Shown here: positions 17,520 through 27,271 of the stretch, piece by piece
Numbering within the stretch: the first letter of the stretch is position 1
Layout: each line of letters opens with the position of its first letter
Assembly: GCF_029392095.1 (NCBI RefSeq)
Contig: NZ_CP113930.1
Span: 1,685,001 to 1,749,000, forward strand
DNA from: Lactobacillus sp. ESL0700
GTDB taxonomy: Bacteria; Bacillota; Bacilli; Lactobacillales; Lactobacillaceae
Length of the DNA stretch: 64,000 bases
Direction: 5' to 3'
The notes under the pieces: model-generated
The model's database searches: none
What the model saw: only the letters and a program-made list of their open reading frames with translations
What the model was told of the DNA's origin: nothing
Position numbers and translations under genes: made by a program

Positions 17520-18410
17520 CTACTGTATGTCAAATAAAACATACCAATCATTTATGTAGCTTGCTCCTTCTTTTAAAATTTTCTTTGCATCCTCAAAATT
17601 ATCATACCTAAAAGTCATACTATCATCTGGTCCATAGTGAAATAACTTATTACGGATATTCGCATACATTGCATACATTTTAGACATCAATTCTCGTTGT
17701 TTGCTATCCCACTTAATTTTAAAATTTTCATTAGCAACTTTAGCTGTAGCTGCAGCTGGATTATTACCAAAAACACTACCATAATGTGTATAACCATTAC
17801 CATTAACTAACCCACTATCAATTTTTTCAACTTCTTTACTTAAATAATGATCTATTAATTTTAAAACTGGAAACGCCAAATCACTATAATCCTTCTTTTC
17901 GTCATCATTAAACTTATTAGCATCAAGCTTATAATTGTACGCTGTTGACTGCATTAACGCATACAGATCTGTAGACAATTCACTTACATCTGTAATCTGT
18001 GGGAATAGTTCTTTAAAAGCCTCATTAACAGAAGATGACTCCAATCTTTGTCTGGATTGATTATTAAGTGCTTCAATAAGCCGACCTTCAAACCTATTAG
18101 TAAGCATAATCAATGCATCACTAACTTCCTTGAACAAAATACTGTCTTTTCCTTGAATCAAAACTCTTTTATTAGGATAGTAAATTGCAGTAGTGCTAAT
18201 ATTACCGTATTTAAATTTCTTTATTTTTCCATTATTAGAGTGCTCAGATTCTTTCTTTGAACATTCAAGTGGCTCATTAGTCATCTTAAGCCAAAATGAT
18301 GTAACTTCATCATCTAAAGAATCCCATACTTCCGAATTAACCATATTAAACGTAATTGAGCCATTACTATGAATTTTATAACTTGTCGCTTCATCAAATG
18401 AACTAGACAT
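17520..18410 (-). CDS. Putative HEPN-domain RNase toxin, RnlA-like
   Basis: The 296-residue soluble protein has a beta-strand-rich N-terminal half (residues 10-100, including KRVLIQGKDS) and a helical C-terminal half with the HEPN motif R-x4-H as RNKLFHYGP (R253-H258). RnlA/RNase LS has the same plan of TBP-like N-terminal domains and a C-terminal HEPN RNase domain. Here it is shorter than the 357 residues of the E. coli protein. AGGAGGAAAAAT gives a very strong start. Codon use is more AT-rich than the neighbours, which fits a transferred defence or toxin module. Family placement is inferred from layout and one motif. Confidence 0.6.
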   Translation of the reverse strand: MSSSFDEATSYKIHSNGSITFNMVNSEVWDSLDDEVTSFWLKMTNEPLECSKKESEHSNNGKIKKFKYGNISTTAIYYPNKRVLIQGKDSILFKEVSDALIMLTNRFEGRLIEALNNQSRQRLESSSVNEAFKELFPQITDVSELSTDLYALMQSTAYNYKLDANKFNDDEKKDYSDLAFPVLKLIDHYLSKEVEKIDSGLVNGNGYTHYGSVFGNNPAAATAKVANENFKIKWDSKQRELMSKMYAMYANIRNKLFHYGPDDSMTFRYDNFEDAKKILKEGASYINDWYVLFDIQ

Positions 18411-18534
18411 ATTTTTCCTCCTATATTTAAATAGTTTACTTTATTTATATAATAGTATAGCGCTTTTTATTAAAAACAAATTTATATTTTTATTATTTTC
18501 GAGCTTATATATATTCAAATTACTATTTATGCCA

Positions 18535-18570
18535 AGCAAAAAAGTGCTTAGTCCATAAACTAAACACTTC
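18535..18570 (-). terminator. Terminator after the small membrane protein gene
   Basis: AAGTGCTTAGT (18542-18552) pairs with ACTAAACACTT (18559-18569) with one mismatch; the T run on the minus strand is at 18537-18543. Confidence 0.75.
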
Positions 18571-18594
18571 TTAAAATATCTATTAATTCTTACA

Positions 18595-18966
18595 TTATAA
18601 TCCTGCCTGCTTACGCTCCTTCTCATACTTTTGCAGCGCCTGCAAGACTTGCGGCCAGTAACGTTTAGGCAAAATTAATTGTAATTTGTCCTGATAAATA
18701 GGAAAATCACTGGCTTTCATGCCGGTAATCCGTGCTAAATCCTGGTCAGACAAGTGATATTCCCTGGTAATTCGCTTAATTTCAACGGATGCATGTCCGC
18801 GAAACCACGACCAGACGAAGAAGGCCAGTGCAAAGCCGCCTGCGGTTAAGACTGCATTCGGGAGAGTCCAACCAAAGCTGCGCAAACAGATAAAAAAGGC
18901 GGCAATAAAGGCAATTAATGCCGAAACTATACCATAAATAACAGGAAAAAGTGAGTTCTTATGCAT
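18595..18966 (-). CDS. Small membrane protein, unknown function
   Basis: The 123-residue protein has two predicted membrane helices (residues 8-28 and 35-55) and a soluble basic C-terminus of about 65 residues. AGGAGGGC precedes the ATG. It lies 18 bases after the LCP gene on the same strand and is probably co-transcribed with it, which suggests an envelope role. I do not recognise the family. Confidence 0.8.
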   Translation of the reverse strand: MHKNSLFPVIYGIVSALIAFIAAFFICLRSFGWTLPNAVLTAGGFALAFFVWSWFRGHASVEIKRITREYHLSDQDLARITGMKASDFPIYQDKLQLILPKRYWPQVLQALQKYEKERKQAGL

Positions 18967-18984
18967 TTTGCCCTCCTAAAAGTC

Positions 18985-20208
18985 TTAATTGCCAAAAATA
19001 CTATTATTGTTGCCATTATTTGAATTACTATCATTATTCGAGTTGGCATCAGTTGAGTTATTCGCGTCATTGCCATTATCAGTATCACTAGAAACAACAG
19101 AAGAATAAATCTGATAATTAGTGAAGGCATTAGGGTCCTTCCAATTAATGCTATTGCGCTGCTCATTCAACTTATTAAGCCGCGTTTCATCATTATCCAG
19201 AATTTCTGTATCAAAACCCAAATTCGTTCGCAGCTGATTAGATGTTTTTTGTAAAGTATCAGTTGAGGCAACTTGAATTGAGGAGCCATTAATCCACGCA
19301 TCGTGGCCTTGGATATAGCCACTCTTCAGATTGTCCATACAGCCGCGATAGTTCATCGCCAAGGCAAGCATATCATTGAAAGTCAAATTGGTCTTCACAT
19401 ATTTAGTAAAGATTTTAACCAACTTGCGATAATTGGTAAGGGTATTGATTGACATTGCCTTATGAACAACTGCCGTTATTACCTGACGCTGCCGCATCTG
19501 ACGACCATAGTCGCCGCGGGGATCATCATGGCGCATTCTAACATAAGCTACTGCGTGCCGCCCATTCAAATGTTGCTTTCCTTTATGAAAGTCACACCAA
19601 TCATACGAAAATTTAAACGGTACGTTAACTTCAACACCGCCAACGGCATTAACCAGATTCTTCAGTGCCTTCATATTAACTTCGACATAGTAATTAATTG
19701 GCACATTGACAAGAGCCGAAACCGTCTTCATCGACGCGTTGCTACCACCAATCCCGTAGGCCGAATTGATGCGGAACATGTTGTACTTGTCGCCGGGATC
19801 GCCCAAAATATTAACCAACGTATCACGTGGAATCGAGGTCATCGTTGCCTTATTTTTATCAGGATTAGCCGTTGCCAAGATTAAGGTATCGGAATTTCCC
19901 TTATCATGCCGTCCTTCAATCCCCTGGTCAACACCAAGAATTAAAACCGAAATCGGTTGTTTATTAGCAATCCTAGCCGACGTCGCTGTGTTGCCGCCCG
20001 GGCCGTCAATTGCACTATGCAGGCTAAAATACATGTGTGCTGCCCAAGCCAAGCCGCAACTCACACACAAAACCGCAACAATCCCGACAATGCGCATAAA
20101 GGCATTTCCTGTTAAAGTAGCGGCCGGGGCCGCGAAGGCATGATTGCGATGAAGTTTTAAAGAAGATCGACGACGATAATCTTCCCTTCGTTTAGAGTTT
20201 GGATTCAT
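18985..20208 (-). CDS. LytR-CpsA-Psr (LCP) family cell-wall ligase
   Basis: The 407-residue protein has a short basic cytoplasmic tail, one membrane helix (about residues 38-58) and the extracellular LCP domain, seen in VLILGVDQG, DTLILATANP, SIPRDT and the RMRHDDPRGDYGRQMRQRQVI block whose arginines bind the lipid pyrophosphate. LCP enzymes attach teichoic acids or polysaccharides to peptidoglycan. The last ~35 residues are an Asn/Asp/Ser-rich low-complexity tail. I chose the ATG at 20208, with AAGGGAAT upstream, over an in-frame GTG at 20256 without a ribosome site. Confidence 0.92.
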   Translation of the reverse strand: MNPNSKRREDYRRRSSLKLHRNHAFAAPAATLTGNAFMRIVGIVAVLCVSCGLAWAAHMYFSLHSAIDGPGGNTATSARIANKQPISVLILGVDQGIEGRHDKGNSDTLILATANPDKNKATMTSIPRDTLVNILGDPGDKYNMFRINSAYGIGGSNASMKTVSALVNVPINYYVEVNMKALKNLVNAVGGVEVNVPFKFSYDWCDFHKGKQHLNGRHAVAYVRMRHDDPRGDYGRQMRQRQVITAVVHKAMSINTLTNYRKLVKIFTKYVKTNLTFNDMLALAMNYRGCMDNLKSGYIQGHDAWINGSSIQVASTDTLQKTSNQLRTNLGFDTEILDNDETRLNKLNEQRNSINWKDPNAFTNYQIYSSVVSSDTDNGNDANNSTDANSNNDSNSNNGNNNSIFGN

Positions 20209-20367
20209 TCCTTTATCTATTCCCTTCCAATAACTGTCCAAATGTATTTGTAACACTTTTAAACTTGAATTAAAATATTATCAAATATAATTAATAATAT
20301 CTTATTTTTTTGCGTTTTCGCACAATCATTATTAACATTAATTAGATACATAAAAGGAGAATTTTTA

Positions 20368-22173
20368 ATGACAATTCCAAAAAGAACCGCCGTTCCTGAA
20401 GAACTCAAATGGGATTTAACCCGCGTGTTTAAATCTGATACTGACTGGGAACACGAATATACAACAGTTAAAACAGAAATACAAACCTTAAGCAATTTAC
20501 AGGCGAATTTTGCCAAATCAGGACATGATTTATATGATAGCCTAACTAAGATTTTAGTAGTTGGTCGCAAGCTGGAAAAACTCTACGCCTATGCGACATT
20601 ATCAAGTGACGTCGACACGAGTAACGCCCACTATTTGGGGTATGTTGCACAAATTCAATCCTTAGCCAGTCAATTTGAGGCCGTGACGTCCTTTATCAAT
20701 CCCGCAATTTTAGGTATTTCAGAAGCAGAATTAAAGCAGTTTAAGCAAGACAAGCCGCAACTCAAAGACTACGACCACTGGCTGGACCAGATTACGCAAA
20801 TGCGGCCACATACATTGTCTGCCAAAGAAGAAAAATTAGTGGCAGACGCTGGTGACGCAATGGGCGTTTCCGAGAACACCTTTAATGTTCTCACCAATTC
20901 CGACATGGAATATGGCTACGTCCAAAACGATGATGGCGAGATGGTGCAGCTCTCTGATGGTTTATATTCACTATTAATCCAATCGCAAAATCGTGACGTG
21001 CGCCAAGATGCCTTTGACTCAATGTACGCAACTTACGGTCAATTCGAAAATTCGCTGGCTTCAACTCTTTCCGGCGTTGTTAAGGAACACAATTACAACG
21101 CGCAGGTGCATAATTATGACTCTGCACGCAGCGCAGCTTTACACGAAAATGGTGTACCAACTGTGGTTTACGACACTTTAATTAACGAAGTTGACTCCCA
21201 CCTCGACTTGCTCCACCGCTACGTTGCTTTACGTAAAAAGATCCTCGGCTTAGATGATTTACAAATGTGGGACATGTACGTGCCATTGACTGGTAAGCCG
21301 GCAATGGCATACACCTTTGATGAAGCTAAGAAAGAAGCCAAAAAGGCCTTGGCTCCACTAGGTGCTGACTACCTAAAGCACGTCGACTATATTTTCAACA
21401 ATCGTGTAATTGATGTCGTTGAATCACAAAATAAGGTCACAGGAGCATATTCTGGTGGCTCTTACGATACTGACCCTTACGAACTGCTCAATTGGGAAGA
21501 CAACATCGACTCACTCTACACACTGGTTCACGAAACCGGCCACTCTGTTCACAGCATGTACACCCGAGAAACTCAACCTTACGTGTACGGTGACTACCCG
21601 ATTTTTGTTGCGGAAATCGCATCAACTACTAACGAAAACATTCTAACAGAATACTTTTTAGATCATGTGACTGACCCCAAGACGCGGGCCTTTGTCCTTA
21701 ACTATTACCTTGACTCCTTCAAGGGCACACTCTTCAGACAGACACAATTTGCGGAATTTGAACAATATGTTCATGAGCAAGATGCCAAGGGTGAACCGCT
21801 GACTGCTGACCGCCTTAACGAATTTTACGGTCAATTGAACCAACGTTATTATGGCGACAGTGTTGAGCCAGGTGGCGATATTGCCAAGGAATGGGCACGC
21901 ATCCCCCACTTTTATTACAACTTCTACGTTTATCAATACGCCACTGGCTTTGCGGCTGCAACTGCCCTTGCCAACAATGTTGTTCACGGAACAGACGCGC
22001 AGCGTGAAGCCTATCTTGGTTACCTCAAGTCTGGTTCAAGCGATTACCCTGTAGAAATCATGAAGCGCGCCGGCGTTGACATGACTAAGAGCGCTTATTT
22101 GGAAGACGCATTTGCCACTTTTGCCAAGCGCTTGGATGAGCTTGAGAAAATTATCGCAAATAATTTCAAATAA
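20368..22173 (+). CDS. pepF: Oligoendopeptidase F
   Basis: This is a 601-residue M3B zinc metallopeptidase of the cytoplasm that cleaves medium-length peptides. The HExxH motif is HETGH (first His at residue 388), with the downstream glutamate in the FVAEIASTTNE block. GGAG precedes the ATG. It is transcribed alone, divergent from the LCP gene, with a TATAAT at 20286-20291. Confidence 0.95.
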   Translation: MTIPKRTAVPEELKWDLTRVFKSDTDWEHEYTTVKTEIQTLSNLQANFAKSGHDLYDSLTKILVVGRKLEKLYAYATLSSDVDTSNAHYLGYVAQIQSLASQFEAVTSFINPAILGISEAELKQFKQDKPQLKDYDHWLDQITQMRPHTLSAKEEKLVADAGDAMGVSENTFNVLTNSDMEYGYVQNDDGEMVQLSDGLYSLLIQSQNRDVRQDAFDSMYATYGQFENSLASTLSGVVKEHNYNAQVHNYDSARSAALHENGVPTVVYDTLINEVDSHLDLLHRYVALRKKILGLDDLQMWDMYVPLTGKPAMAYTFDEAKKEAKKALAPLGADYLKHVDYIFNNRVIDVVESQNKVTGAYSGGSYDTDPYELLNWEDNIDSLYTLVHETGHSVHSMYTRETQPYVYGDYPIFVAEIASTTNENILTEYFLDHVTDPKTRAFVLNYYLDSFKGTLFRQTQFAEFEQYVHEQDAKGEPLTADRLNEFYGQLNQRYYGDSVEPGGDIAKEWARIPHFYYNFYVYQYATGFAAATALANNVVHGTDAQREAYLGYLKSGSSDYPVEIMKRAGVDMTKSAYLEDAFATFAKRLDELEKIIANNFK

Positions 22174-22235
22174 GACTTGCAAGTTGCGAGCACAAATAAT
22201 ATAACTATTAAGGAAACAAAAAAGTTTCTCACATC

Positions 22236-22267
22236 AAAAAACGACTTCTCACTGAGGAGTCGTTTTT
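22236..22267 (+). terminator. Terminator of pepF
   Basis: AAAAACGACTTCTC pairs with GAGGAGTCGTTTTT (one G-U) around loop ACT. Confidence 0.88.
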
Positions 22268-22455
22268 AGTTTGCAAATAATTTAGACTTTTTAATTGGCT
22301 ACTTACTAATTAGCTTAATGTCAAATTGAGGCTATATTCGCAATTATAATTACGTATTGGATAGTAATGTGCATTTTATATACTTATTAAAAAGCACTCA
22401 GAATCTTGACTGTAAAGTATTATAGTAGAATATAATTCTACTAATAGTAAGCTTA

Positions 22456-23292
22456 TTATTTGTTTGCTTTGGCTTCGACATAATGGTTAAACAGCCAAAG
22501 GTCAATTGCTAGTGCGATAATGTCATAAAATAAGAAGACCCAAAAGTCACCTATCATACTGATTTTGGGGACTGTTACTTCCATGTCTTGATAAGAACTT
22601 CCAAATAGAAAATGATTGATATTGGCGTATACATCCCACCAAATACTGTAGCTAATCACTAACAACCAACTAATTAGCACAATCATCAACAGCCGCACTA
22701 GCCAAGTGATGATTTTATGCGACTTACCCGGCCCAAAGTCAATCACAGCATGACTGCTGAAATTTAAAAGACTGACAGTCAAATAAACAGCTAGGCCAAC
22801 AAGCAACAATAATAATGCGGCCAAGAATAGTTTTCCGACATTTAATAATGTTAAATGCGATAGCCAATAACCAAAATCAACTACCTGCCGCCTAGTAACT
22901 TTATCAAATGGAGAAAGTACCCCTAATATAACTGCCAACTCAATTCATAACAAAAGATCAAGGTAAATAAACGCAAACCCAGAAGAAATTGTGTTAGCTA
23001 AATATAATTCGCTATCGTGCATTGGTATCAAGCGCCAAGTTTGTTCTCGGTTAAACTTTTCATTCTGCCAGCAAGTAATTCCTAGATAAATTAAATTTGC
23101 TAGCAAACCAAATAAGATAAAGGCTGTTTGCAAATAGTCTGGATACAAGTTTTCCCGCTCGGCAGCTGCCGTTGTAAAAAACATAATTAACGAAAAAACC
23201 ACCGTCGCAAATAATTGCACGCCGAATGTTCGGTGTGCCAACCGACTTTTTTGCTTAAAGAGTACTTTAAATACAGACCAAGAACTTCTCAT
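22456..23292 (-). pseudogene. Permease-like membrane protein interrupted by an in-frame TGA
   Basis: Two pieces lie in the same frame: 115 residues from the ATG at 23292 (AGGAGAATATA upstream) end at TGA 22945-22947, and the frame continues for about 163 residues to 22456. Both halves are hydrophobic; the first has three likely helices and the second three or four. Together, at ~278 residues, they resemble a small ABC-2-type permease or bacteriocin-exporter membrane subunit, but I do not recognise the family and see no ATPase gene beside it. A single base change (for example TGG to TGA) explains the break. The second half has no good start of its own. Confidence 0.65.
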
Positions 23293-23378
23293 TATATTCT
23301 CCTATATCACATAATTATGCCTAATCTTAGCATTATTATGGTTATGATTCTTTTGTGAAATTATTAAGAAAAATAAAA

Positions 23379-23405
23379 AGATCCAGTATTTTTAATACTG
23401 GATCT
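23379..23405 (-). terminator. Terminator of the T-box transporter operon
   Basis: Perfect 12-bp stem AGATCCAGTATT / AATACTGGATCT with a 3-base loop, followed on the minus strand by TTTTT. Confidence 0.9.
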
Positions 23406-23410
23406 TCTCT

Positions 23411-24559
23411 CTATTTTGCGTATTCCTGCCAAAACTTCCAAGCTAAGTCTTGGTAAAGTTTGCAGCCATCTAAATAATTACTTACTGGTGTGTATTCGTT
23501 AGGTTCGTGAGCAACATCTCCCGGTGCTGGACCCATAATTATGATGGGAAAGTCTCCCTTGGCACGGATGTATTCCGAAGCATCGGTTGCTCCTGTATCA
23601 GCGACAAAATTACCACCGTAATTCATCTTTTCCTTAATAACAGCCTGCGTTAACTTAGCAAGCTTAGTGTGCTTTTGGTTAGGCAGTGGCACCTCTGGGA
23701 AACTGTAACGAATTGTGAGTTCCGCTCCCTGTTGGTTTAACTCCGCCACAATCTCCTCAAGTTCTTGATAAATTTGGTCATTCGGGTAAAGCGGGGTTGT
23801 TCTAATATTGCCCGAAAGCCAAGCGCTATCTGGAACTGAATTAATTTGACTGCCGCCTTGGATTTGACTAATTACATGAGTTAAAGGCCCCAACACTGGA
23901 TCTACTTGATCATGGCTGTCCATCTTGGCTTGAGCTTGCTCAGCAAACTTAATCAGCGGCATAATTGCATTTTTACCTTTTTCAGGTGTTGAAGAATGAA
24001 CGGTCACGCCCTTAGAAGTTACATAATAATCAATTACACCCTTGTGCGTTACCACAACATCACAGTTGGACGACTCACCAATAATTAAACCATCAAGGTC
24101 ATCGGCGTAGCCTTCCTTAGTTAGTTGTGCCGCGCCGTATTCGCCAGTTTCTTCACCAACTGATGCTAGTAAACGAATGCGGCCTGGTAGTTCCTGGCCA
24201 CTTTCTAATAAATCAAGCATGGCCACGACCATTGCAGCAAGTCCTGACTTCATGTCACTAGCGCCGCGCCCATATAAATTACCGTCTTTAATCGTCGCGG
24301 TAAATGGCGGTGTTTGCCAATTATCCAAGCTGCCTGCAGAAACTACATCTTCGTGACCAGAAAAGCCTAATAATGGCCCCTTCTGACCCATATCAATCAC
24401 CAAATTATCACGATCTTCGGCGTACTGTACTCGCATAATTTTTACCGGATAATCCTTAAATAAGTCGGCTAAGTAATCAGCCACCGCTGTTTCATGATCA
24501 TTAGCCGATTCGATTCCAATTAAATCGGACAATATTTTGAGTGCTTTTTTATCTTCCAT
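23411..24559 (-). CDS. M20 peptidase of the ArgE/DapE/ACY1 type
   Basis: The 382-residue hydrolase has the metal motifs FSGHEDVV (H, D), GRGASDMKSG and the EETGEYGA catalytic glutamate pair, with a lid domain around residues 175-290. Members deacylate amino acids or succinyl-DAP, or cleave small peptides. Because this window already has an acetyl-type DAP deacetylase and the gene is last in an amino-acid uptake operon, an N-acyl amino acid or dipeptide substrate is more likely than succinyl-DAP. It lies 11 bases after the ATPase gene. Confidence 0.88.
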   Translation of the reverse strand: MEDKKALKILSDLIGIESANDHETAVADYLADLFKDYPVKIMRVQYAEDRDNLVIDMGQKGPLLGFSGHEDVVSAGSLDNWQTPPFTATIKDGNLYGRGASDMKSGLAAMVVAMLDLLESGQELPGRIRLLASVGEETGEYGAAQLTKEGYADDLDGLIIGESSNCDVVVTHKGVIDYYVTSKGVTVHSSTPEKGKNAIMPLIKFAEQAQAKMDSHDQVDPVLGPLTHVISQIQGGSQINSVPDSAWLSGNIRTTPLYPNDQIYQELEEIVAELNQQGAELTIRYSFPEVPLPNQKHTKLAKLTQAVIKEKMNYGGNFVADTGATDASEYIRAKGDFPIIIMGPAPGDVAHEPNEYTPVSNYLDGCKLYQDLAWKFWQEYAK

Positions 24560-24570
24560 AATATTTGCCT

Positions 24571-25320
24571 CTATGCTTCCAAAACCTTGGCTAAAAAGTC
24601 TTGTGCCCGCGCCGTCTTTGGCTTCGCAAAGAATTCACTTGGTGCCGCCTTTTCTTGAATATAGCCATCTGCCATAAACCAAACTTGATCGGCCACATTC
24701 TTGGCAAAGCCCATTTCATGGGTAACAACAACCATCGTCATCCCTTTTTGAGCTAAATCCTGCATAACCTTCAACACCTCACCGACCATTTCCGGATCAA
24801 GTGCACTAGTTGGCTCATCAAAGAGCATCATTTCTGGATCCATTGCCAGTGCCCGGGCAATCGCCACCCGCTGCTGTTGACCACCGGAAAGGCTAGCTGG
24901 GAACGCATCAGCCTTATCAGCTAAGCCAACTTGTGCAAGTAATTCTTTGCCCTTTGCCGTAGCCGCTTCTTCTGTAACGTGCTTAACTTTCATCGGTGCC
25001 AATTTCAGATTTTCCAAGACACTCATGTGTGGGAACAGGTTAAATTGTTGGAACACCATGCCCATCTTTTCCCGCAAAGTATTCAGCTCGTCTTCACTCA
25101 AAGAAGTCAGTTCTTTATTTTCAAAAATCACTTTGCCGGAAGTCGGCTGATCGAGCAAGTTCAAGCACCGTAAAAAAGTACTCTTACCAGCGCCTGAAGG
25201 TCCAATTAAACAGATAACCTGACCATCTTTAACTTCGGCGTTAATATCTTTTAAAACTTCATTATTGCCAAAAGTCTTTTTCAAATGTTCGACTTTAATT
25301 AATGGTTCCTCGTTATTCAT
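24571..25320 (-). CDS. Polar amino acid ABC transporter, ATPase
   Basis: The 249-residue ATPase of the GlnQ/HisP class has Walker [11 protein letters not shown]-loop [12 protein letters not shown], signature LSGGQQQR and Walker [12 protein letters not shown], then the H-loop [10 protein letters not shown]. It overlaps the upstream fused binding protein-permease gene by 8 bases. Confidence 0.93.
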   Translation of the reverse strand: MNNEEPLIKVEHLKKTFGNNEVLKDINAEVKDGQVICLIGPSGAGKSTFLRCLNLLDQPTSGKVIFENKELTSLSEDELNTLREKMGMVFQQFNLFPHMSVLENLKLAPMKVKHVTEEAATAKGKELLAQVGLADKADAFPASLSGGQQQRVAIARALAMDPEMMLFDEPTSALDPEMVGEVLKVMQDLAQKGMTMVVVTHEMGFAKNVADQVWFMADGYIQEKAAPSEFFAKPKTARAQDFLAKVLEA

Positions 25321-26812
25321 GCTTCATCTTCCCTTCAAATACCTTCATCAAGCTGGACAAGCCAAACGTAATGATAAAGTACAAAATCATCGTAATTACT
25401 AATGGCATCACGCCCCGGTAAGTATCAGCCTGCACAATTCTTGATTGATAAATCAGATCTTTAACCCCGATAACTGACACAATTGAACTTTCCTTAATTA
25501 AGGAAACAAATTCGTTCCCCAGAGCTGGCCAAATATTTTTCATTGCCTGTGGCATGATAACGTAACGCATCGTCTCTGTCCGTGACATTCCCAAGGACCG
25601 CGATGCTTCGGTCTGGCCCGGTGCAATTGAGTTAATTCCTGAACGAATGACCTCCGCAACATAAGACGCCGAATTAAGCGAGACTGCAATAATACCGGAC
25701 AGTAATGCGGGAATGTTGACCACTAAGCCTAAGCCAAAGTAGATAAAGAGCAGTTGAACCATCAGCGGTGTGCCCCGAACAAACTCAATATAGGCTGTTG
25801 CAATTGAGTGGGCAACTTTATTACGGCTTAACCGCATCAAGGCAAGGATAGCACCTAATAAGAAACCAAAGAAAACAGAAATTGCGGAAATGAATAATGT
25901 GTAGCCCACACCAGCAACGAAGAAGTCCTTGTATGCCCACATGGAATTATCAACCTTGGCTGTCTTTTTGGATTTGCCAGATACTGCCAGATACTTACCT
26001 GCTTTTGGCAAATACTGCTTTTTAATTAAGTTCTTTGCTTTAATTTCATCGATTGATTTGTTGGCTGCATTGACTAAGCTCTGTGCCCCTTTATGGAAGG
26101 CAATCGCTGAGCCAACTGACTTGTCTTTAAAGCCCGAAGGAATATTGATAATGCCCGTTGTATTTTTAACGTAAGCATCAGCCGAAGCTGAGTCAACTGC
26201 AACTGCATCAAACTTGTGTGTTTGCAATGCCAGGATTAAGTCGCTATCCTTGTCCATTGTTTTTAGCGTTGCTTTTGGCGCTTGCTTTTTAATTAAATCA
26301 CTCTGCAAACTACCTGTTTGTGCCGCAATTGTTTTGCCGGCAAAAGAATGATAATCATGATATTTCTTGGCATCGGCCTTTCTAATAATCAAGTCTTGAC
26401 CACTAGCATAATAGACTTGACTAAAGGCAACACTCTTTGCTCTCTTAGGTGAAGCCGACATTCCGGCGATTACCATATCGATTTTGCCAGTTTCTAGAGC
26501 AACAAGTAGCGAGTCAAAATCCATTGTCTTAACGACCAGCTTCACTCCCATGTCGTGAGCGATTTTCTTGCCGACCTCAATGTCCATGCCAAGCACCTTG
26601 GACTTGCCGTTAATGTTCTTAACAAACTCGTAGGGCGGGAAGTCGGGACTGGTTCCCATGATTAACTCACCCTTTTGTTTAACCTTTTTTAAATAATTAT
26701 CTGTTGCTTGCGGTGCTTGTGCTGCCTGCACGCCACTAACACAATTGACTAACATTGTCAGTGTTACCAGCATCACTAAGGCAGCCTTGAGCCATTTAAT
26801 TGCCTTTTTCAT
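25313..26812 (-). CDS. Fused amino acid binding protein and permease (GlnP type)
   Basis: The 499-residue protein starts with a signal sequence ([16 protein letters not shown]...), then a periplasmic-binding-protein-type domain (residues ~40-275, with [15 protein letters not shown]) and a C-terminal permease with about five helices and the EAA-type loop [13 protein letters not shown]. GlnP-type fusions in lactic acid bacteria import polar or basic amino acids. I place the start at ATG 26812 after TGAGGAATAAT; the GTG at 26824 overlaps that site. It is controlled by the T-box upstream. Confidence 0.92.
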   Translation of the reverse strand: MKKAIKWLKAALVMLVTLTMLVNCVSGVQAAQAPQATDNYLKKVKQKGELIMGTSPDFPPYEFVKNINGKSKVLGMDIEVGKKIAHDMGVKLVVKTMDFDSLLVALETGKIDMVIAGMSASPKRAKSVAFSQVYYASGQDLIIRKADAKKYHDYHSFAGKTIAAQTGSLQSDLIKKQAPKATLKTMDKDSDLILALQTHKFDAVAVDSASADAYVKNTTGIINIPSGFKDKSVGSAIAFHKGAQSLVNAANKSIDEIKAKNLIKKQYLPKAGKYLAVSGKSKKTAKVDNSMWAYKDFFVAGVGYTLFISAISVFFGFLLGAILALMRLSRNKVAHSIATAYIEFVRGTPLMVQLLFIYFGLGLVVNIPALLSGIIAVSLNSASYVAEVIRSGINSIAPGQTEASRSLGMSRTETMRYVIMPQAMKNIWPALGNEFVSLIKESSIVSVIGVKDLIYQSRIVQADTYRGVMPLVITMILYFIITFGLSSLMKVFEGKMKHE

Positions 26813-26820
26813 ATTATTCC

Positions 26821-26892
26821 TCACTTCTTGAAATTAACGCGATTAAAAAATGAATTGCCCAAATCACATCGTCGTTTACTTATTAAATTCAT
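26821..26892 (-). CDS. 23-residue leader ORF between T-box and transporter
   Basis: The ORF begins MNLISKRRCDLGNSFF and ends VNFKK. It has a perfect AGGAGG six bases before the ATG and lies after the T-box terminator, so it is translated only when the leader reads through. Its TGA overlaps the Shine-Dalgarno of the transporter gene (TGAGGA), suggesting coupling. It is basic, with one cysteine. It may be a coupling peptide with no function of its own. Confidence 0.5.
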   Translation of the reverse strand: MNLISKRRCDLGNSFFNRVNFKK

Positions 26893-26910
26893 TTTTAACC
26901 TCCTAAATAG

Positions 26911-27109
26911 AAAAACTCGCCCCTTCTTACATTCCTGTAAGAAGAGACGAGTTTTTACCCGCGGTACCACTCTTGTTGATACAAAGTATCCGCTTATTAA
27001 TTGACTGCATTATCGCCTAAGCACGCCTTCATTCACCCTCTAATTTGCCTTCCACTCTATGCAAACTCGCTTAATAGAAAAAATGAATTACTACTCCTAA
27101 GCTATTTAA
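26911..27109 (-). promoter_or_regulatory. T-box riboswitch upstream of the amino acid transporter
   Basis: On the minus strand the T-box motif TGGTACCGCG lies at 26960-26969 and is followed by a long terminator (26911-26956) with stem ACTCGTC-CTTCTTACA / TGTAAGAAG-GGCGAGT. Stem I can be drawn with a lower helix GCTTAGG/CTTAGGC (with G-U pairs) and an AGTAGTAA internal loop opposite GGCGTG. By position the specifier could be CGU (Arg) or GGC (Gly); I cannot decide. Uncharged tRNA should prevent termination and switch on uptake. Confidence 0.9.
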
Positions 27110-27115
27110 ATAGAA

Positions 27116-27143
27116 ATTATAACAGAAAAATCTGGATTGTCCA
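27116..27143 (-). promoter_or_regulatory. Promoter of the T-box operon
   Basis: TGGACA (27138-27143), 16-base spacer, TATAAT (27116-27121) with TG one base before it (extended -10). Confidence 0.75.
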
Positions 27144-27210
27144 TTATTTTTTGCTTAAAAGTTAAAAAATAATTAGAAAGTTAAATTAAGGTGGCTTACA
27201 AAAAATTACA

Positions 27211-27250
27211 AACAAAAACTGATGAAGAAATAACTTCCACATCAGTTCTT
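27211..27250 (-). terminator. Terminator of the lactate oxidase gene
   Basis: On the minus strand AACTGATG-T-GGAAG pairs with CTTC-ATCAGTT around TTATTT, followed by TTTTTG. Confidence 0.8.
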
Positions 27251-27271
27251 GTTTTTTAAAAGATATTATCT

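Noticed and set aside
18441..18626. 61-codon ORF on the minus strand
   Set aside because: It overlaps the end of the membrane protein gene, runs through a terminator and has no ribosome site.
23411..24559. Succinyl-diaminopimelate desuccinylase (dapE)
   Set aside because: The cell has a complete acetyl-type DAP pathway in this window, and this gene belongs to an amino acid transporter operon; the M20 fold alone does not fix the substrate.
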